Assembly (NCBI GenBank): GCA_963851105.1
Contig: CAWKNP010000008.1
Span: 186,001-250,000, forward strand
Length of the DNA stretch: 64,000 nt
Direction of reading: 5' to 3'
DNA from: DATARN01 sp963851105
GTDB lineage: Bacteria; Actinomycetota; Acidimicrobiia; Acidimicrobiales; Palsa-688
Each line of letters starts with the position of its first letter. The first letter of the stretch is position 1. The notes under the pieces are model-generated. The model was not told where the DNA came from. It was given only the letters and a program-made list of their open reading frames with translations, and searched no databases. Position numbers and translations under genes: made by a program. This document shows positions 60,365 to 64,000 of this stretch, in pieces.

Positions 60365-63300
60365 GTCCACAGCTCGTCGTCGTCGCTGGTGTCGGGGACG
60401 GTGACGCGGGCCTTGCGGCGGCCGAGGGTGATCCCGTGCAGCAGCGGATCCAATGAGGCGGCGGGTTCGGGCGGGGCCGCCGCCTCCGGCGTTACCTCGT
60501 GGCGGCCGCCGCGCCGGCGATGATCGGCCACCACGACAGCGACAGCCGCCAGCCACAAAGCGAACTCGAGGACCTTGAGAGCCTGCCCCCCGAGCGGGGC
60601 TACGAAATGGAGAGACCCTTTTCCTGCGTCGGTGGTGGAAAAGAGCATGGCCCAGCCGAAAGCCTGTTGCCGGGGGGCACCTTTTCCAGCCACCACCAGG
60701 TGCCAACCGGCCTGATCGGATTCCGAGACCAGCACGTGGCTGTTCGCCGGCAACGGCCCGGAGAACGAGTCGTGGCCGCCCGACCCCAGGGCCGCGGGAG
60801 TGCCCGCCAATTCGGCAGCCTGGCTGGCGGCGGGTGTGGCAGATCCGGGCGCCGCGGCGGCGTCGTCGGGCAGCAGGGCGCGGCCGGGCACCCAGGCGGC
60901 GTTTTCGTAGACGCGGAGGGCGTCGTCGACGCGATGGGCCTTCAGGTCGGTCTGCTGATCGAGTCCGGCCAGGATGTCGCCGGGGACGGGAAGGGCCACG
61001 CCTCCCGAGCCCTGAGGCGCCGAGAGTACGGGGATCACGATGTAGCGCACCGCCAGGGGCGCCAGCAGGTGGCCCAGGCGCGTCGTCATCCGGGTGGTCG
61101 CCAGGTGGAGGTCCCCGGCCAAGAGCGGGGTGGCACCGGCCGCGGGCGGGGGCCACAGGTAGCTGGCGTCGGGAGGTCCGTCGGTGGAGGTGGCGTAGCC
61201 GACGCCGGTTGCCAGCTGCCACGCCCCGAGGGGAAGGCCCCGGGGATCGCCGACCCAGAGCACCCGGAACGCCTGCCCCGGCGCCAGCGAAAGGGTGCTG
61301 CCGAAATCCTGGTTGGGAATCTGCCAACGGCCGCCGCCCGCTGCGGCCAGCATGGGCAGCGCGGCCATAGCCAGGCCGATGGCGGCGGCCAGCGACGACA
61401 GTTGCCGCCACCCGAGGCGGTACCCGGGCAGGTCGACACTGAACGCCAGGGCGCCCAGACCGACCGAAAGCGCCAGGGCGGCGGCGGCGGGCGCCAGGAG
61501 CAACTCGGGGGCTGCCAGCGGGATGGGCAGCCATCCCCGGCCCGCGGCCCACGCGGCCAGCCAGCAGCACAGCGCAACCCCCCACATCCGGCTGGCCCAG
61601 GCCAGACGCCAGGACCGGCCGATGAGCAGGGGCAGGGCGGCCGCAGCCAGCAGGCCCCAGGCGAGGAACCCGGTGCCGACCGGCCCGGTGTGGAAACGGA
61701 GCAGGTCGGCCAGGCGCGGCGCGCCGGCGGCGGGGAGGGCGACGCCGAACACGGCGGTGCGCGACCCGAGGATGGAGAAACTCCAGGGGAGCAGGAGGAC
61801 GATTGCGACGACGGTCCCGCCGATCGAGGCGGCGAGGGCGCGCAGTCCCACCACCGGGCGACCGGACAGGGTGGCGCCGAGGGCCAGACCGAGGCCCATC
61901 AGGGGGACGACGGCGAGCAGCGCGGGGACGAAGGCAGCGGCGAGCGCCAACACCAGGCCGAGGCCGATGACCCGCATGGGCCGGCGGGGCCGGGCCAGGT
62001 AGGGGTAGTCGCCCCCGAGGCGGCACAGCAACGTCAGCAGCCAGGGCGCGGCGGCATAGGCGACCAGGCCCGACCAGTGTCCGCCGGCCAGGGCGTTGAA
62101 GGGGAGGGGCACCACCGCGTAGGAGACCAGCACCGCGGCCCGGGCGGCCGGCGATGCCAGCGGGCGGGCGGAGCGGTAGGCGCCCAGCGGGCCGATGAAG
62201 AGGGGCCCGAGAATGAGCACCTTCTGCAACACCCCGATGCCTCCGAGCAGCACCGTGCCGCTCAGCGCGAGCAGGGCCAAGGCGGGCGATGTCGGGCCTG
62301 TGCTCCCGAGCCCGTCGGCCCGCCAGCCCGACCACCAAAGGTGCCACCAGTCCGAGGGGCCGCCGTGGAAGGCGGGCAGCGTCCCCACCCCGGGTAGGTG
62401 ATGGCCGAGCAGGGAGCGGCTGCCCCACAGCAGCACGACCGCGGTGACACCCCAGGCGGCCGCCGGGAGCCGCCAGCCGCGGGTGGCCAACCGGGAACTG
62501 ACGGTGCGCCGGGCGGTGAGGGCTTCGAGAGGGTTGGCCCCGCCAAAGGTGGCGCGGAGAAACGCCTTCAGGCTGGCGCTACCCGGGGTCTGCAGGCGCC
62601 GGACTTCGGTGTCACCCACCGTTCGCAGGCGCTGGGCCCGCCGGCGCGCCGACAGCAGCGACCGCATCGGGCGCAGCGCCCGCGGCCATGCCATCACCGA
62701 CGCCCGGGCGGTGGCGGCCCGCCCGGTGACGAACTGGACAACCACCTGGGCAACGGTGAGCACCACGGCCTGGGGCAGCACCCGGATCAGGTGGAAGATG
62801 CCGTAGCAGGAGAGGATCGTGCGGATCCGGTGTTCCTCCTGCCGGGCGTAGGCGCGATCGGCGGCCCCGGGATCCTCCCAACCGGCCCGCCGGCCCCGCC
62901 CCATGGCCTGGACGTGTCGCACCCGCACACCGGGCGCCACGACGACCCGGGCGCCGGCGATTTGCGACCGCCACGAAATATTGAGGGCTTCGCCGAACAG
63001 GTCTATGCCGGGATCGAACCCCTGCAAAGTGACGAACAGGTCGGCGCGGACCAGCAGGCAGCCGCTGGTCGCGCAGAAGACGTCGCGCACCGAGTCGTGC
63101 TGTTCCTGGTCGAGCTCGCCCACGTCGACCAGGTCAGCGACCACGCCGGTCTTGTCGACCGATTGCCCGACCGCCAGCAGCCGGTCGGGCTGGTCCCAGT
63201 CGACGAGCTTCGGGCACACGATCCCGGCGTTGGAACGGTAGGCCTCCTCCACCAGGACGCGGATCGTTTCCGGCTCGGGCGCCACGTCGTCGTGGCAGAA

Positions 63301-63573
63301 GAGATAGTGCGAGGCGCCCTCGACGATCGCCAGCACCTCGTTGGCGGCCTGGGAGAAGCCGACCCGCTCCGGGAGGCGCCGGACGTAGGCGCCGGGCAGC
63401 ACCGCCGCCACCCGGGCGGTCGGGTCCTCGACGCTCGCGTCGTCGATGACCAGCACCGACAAGTTGGGATAGTCCTGTCCCGCCAGGGCCGCCAGGTTCT
63501 CCTCCAGCCAAGGGCCGGGATCACAGGTGACGACCACCGCCACGACTGGCGGTGCTCCGGGCTGGGAATCCAT
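60361..63573 (-). CDS. Very large membrane glycosyltransferase (GT2 with polytopic C-terminus)
   Basis: 1070 residues. Residues 1-260 are a GT2-type GT-A domain: VVAVVVTCDPGPWLEENLAA, VLVIDDASVEDP, and the metal motif in LFCHDDVAPEPE. Residues about 280-900 hold some twelve or more hydrophobic helices; the remainder is a loop-rich outer domain and a last helix near the end (LEFALWLAAVAVVVAD). It probably builds or exports a cell-surface polysaccharide or teichoic-acid-like polymer. Start ATG 63573 (MDSQPGAPPVV); the frame continues 26 codons upstream without support. Translationally coupled to DUF5719. Confidence 0.88.
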   Translation of the reverse strand: MDSQPGAPPVVAVVVTCDPGPWLEENLAALAGQDYPNLSVLVIDDASVEDPTARVAAVLPGAYVRRLPERVGFSQAANEVLAIVEGASHYLFCHDDVAPEPETIRVLVEEAYRSNAGIVCPKLVDWDQPDRLLAVGQSVDKTGVVADLVDVGELDQEQHDSVRDVFCATSGCLLVRADLFVTLQGFDPGIDLFGEALNISWRSQIAGARVVVAPGVRVRHVQAMGRGRRAGWEDPGAADRAYARQEEHRIRTILSCYGIFHLIRVLPQAVVLTVAQVVVQFVTGRAATARASVMAWPRALRPMRSLLSARRRAQRLRTVGDTEVRRLQTPGSASLKAFLRATFGGANPLEALTARRTVSSRLATRGWRLPAAAWGVTAVVLLWGSRSLLGHHLPGVGTLPAFHGGPSDWWHLWWSGWRADGLGSTGPTSPALALLALSGTVLLGGIGVLQKVLILGPLFIGPLGAYRSARPLASPAARAAVLVSYAVVPLPFNALAGGHWSGLVAYAAAPWLLTLLCRLGGDYPYLARPRRPMRVIGLGLVLALAAAFVPALLAVVPLMGLGLALGATLSGRPVVGLRALAASIGGTVVAIVLLLPWSFSILGSRTAVFGVALPAAGAPRLADLLRFHTGPVGTGFLAWGLLAAAALPLLIGRSWRLAWASRMWGVALCCWLAAWAAGRGWLPIPLAAPELLLAPAAAALALSVGLGALAFSVDLPGYRLGWRQLSSLAAAIGLAMAALPMLAAAGGGRWQIPNQDFGSTLSLAPGQAFRVLWVGDPRGLPLGAWQLATGVGYATSTDGPPDASYLWPPPAAGATPLLAGDLHLATTRMTTRLGHLLAPLAVRYIVIPVLSAPQGSGGVALPVPGDILAGLDQQTDLKAHRVDDALRVYENAAWVPGRALLPDDAAAAPGSATPAASQAAELAGTPAALGSGGHDSFSGPLPANSHVLVSESDQAGWHLVVAGKGAPRQQAFGWAMLFSTTDAGKGSLHFVAPLGGQALKVLEFALWLAAVAVVVADHRRRGGRHEVTPEAAAPPEPAASLDPLLHGITLGRRKARVTVPDTSDDDELWT

Positions 63574-63645
63574 CAGGGTGACCGAGCGTAGACAACCACG
63601 GGCGCCCAGTCGTGGCATGCCCGACCAAGAACTTTGCCCAAGTGC

Positions 63646-63674
63646 TTGCAACTGTTATGCAAATGAGTTATTAT
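63646..63674 (+). promoter_or_regulatory. Sigma-70-like promoter in AT-rich island
   Basis: TTGCAA (63646-63651), 17-base spacer, TATTAT (63669-63674), each one mismatch or two from consensus. Predicted start near 63681, about 27 bases before the ATG at 63708. The segment 63640-63690 is much richer in A and T than anything around it. Confidence 0.75.
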
Positions 63675-63707
63675 GGTTAGCGTACACAGGAACGAAGGAG
63701 CCGCAAA

Positions 63708-64000
63708 ATGACAACCAGCAACTCAGGAGCCAGCAAGGGCACCGAGACCGCCAAGTCCACCGACACCGCCAAGTCCACCGGCCGGGCAAAGGCCGCCAGC
63801 GTCACGCCCGACGCCAAGGCCGATGCCAAGGTCGTGGCCGACGCCACCAAGGGCGCCGGCGCCGAGATCACCCAGGCGCTCACCGACGCGGCCCACGCCG
63901 TCATCGGATTCGGTGTGATCGGGTGGAACAAAGCCCAGGTCCGCCGGCGTGAGCTCATGAAGGACCTCAACGCCCAACGCCACACCGTGGAGACCTCCCT
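63708..64000 (+). CDS. Ala/Lys/Thr-rich protein, unfinished at window edge
   Basis: The first 97 codons of a gene running off the right end. ATG 63708 has AAGGAG 7 bases upstream. The N-terminus is low-complexity, with repeated AKSTDTAKSTG-like units and many Lys-Ala pairs, followed by a helical part (AGAEITQALTDAAHAVIGFG, then WNKAQVRRRELMKDLNAQRH). There is no signal peptide in the visible part. I do not recognise the family. A strong promoter suggests high expression. Confidence 0.75.
   Translation, partial: MTTSNSGASKGTETAKSTDTAKSTGRAKAASVTPDAKADAKVVADATKGAGAEITQALTDAAHAVIGFGVIGWNKAQVRRRELMKDLNAQRHTVETS

Overview
The window is about 64 kb of high-GC, gene-dense DNA of actinobacterial type. 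Several gene orders match mycobacteria and streptomycetes: mec-cysO-cysM, then murI, an Rv1339-like hydrolase, rph and rdgB; furA-katG; secA-prfB-ftsE-ftsX; and the phosphosugar block of manB, a Trm112-like protein and a PGI/PMI-like protein beside DUF3499 and DUF5719 genes. Stop-start overlaps are common, and GTG or TTG starts are frequent. Sequence divergence and the lack of typical mycobacterial or streptomycete neighbours suggest a lineage such as the Acidimicrobiia, but that placement is inference.

Layout. 1-5.5 kb: nucleotide, cell-wall precursor and cysteine genes (rdgB, rph, Rv1339-like hydrolase, murI, then cysM-cysO-mec), followed by smpB. 5.5-7.1 kb: an M50 membrane protease whose stop codon lies inside the 5' end of the tmRNA gene ssrA. 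7.2-8.8 kb: an accessory-looking segment with an HNH nuclease and a gene-poor, C/A-rich stretch. 8.8-13 kb: a membrane Ser/Thr kinase with a tandem proline repeat, a secreted Asp-box (sialidase-like) protein and a flavin split-barrel protein. 13-16 kb: furA-katG with a readable promoter and operator. 16-19 kb: DinB-like, phytanoyl-CoA dioxygenase-like, and a divergent groEL. 19-23 kb: a transglutaminase and a fused ATP-grasp/alpha-E protein. 23-29 kb: zwf, a class I amidotransferase-like hydrolase, thrS and an orphan NuoF-like flavoprotein. 29-34 kb: VOC protein, BASS-type transporter, a pair of exported ferritin-like proteins, a lipoprotein and an ATP-dependent DNA ligase.

34-42 kb: a DUF885 peptidase-like protein, a two-gene version of DipZ (TlpA-like plus CcdA), and then a structured RNA leader followed by a soluble PRC/MgtE-N/CBS protein and an NRAMP-family carrier. 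The carrier's metal-site motifs depart from those of Mn/Fe transporters. I read this last unit as a probable magnesium uptake and sensing system, and it is the most interesting part of the window. 42-48.5 kb: ftsX, ftsE, prfB, secA and a LuxR-type response regulator. 48.5-49.3 kb: non-coding DNA ending in two tandem copies of an approximately 81-bp palindrome-bearing repeat. 49.3-63.6 kb: an envelope block of PGI/PMI-like, Trm112-like, phosphomannomutase, a large polytopic membrane protein, CPBP protease, DUF3499, ftsH, thioredoxin-like, DUF5719 and a 1070-residue membrane glycosyltransferase. At the right edge an AT-rich island with a clear promoter drives an unfinished Ala/Lys/Thr-rich gene.

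Regulatory signals readable by eye include an 11-bp palindrome shared by the furA promoter and the kinase upstream region, a half CIRCE element before groEL, several strong hairpins, and a short motif GGG-A(4-6)-GGG that recurs far more often than base composition would predict. I saw no tRNA, rRNA, CRISPR array, insertion sequence or integrase.
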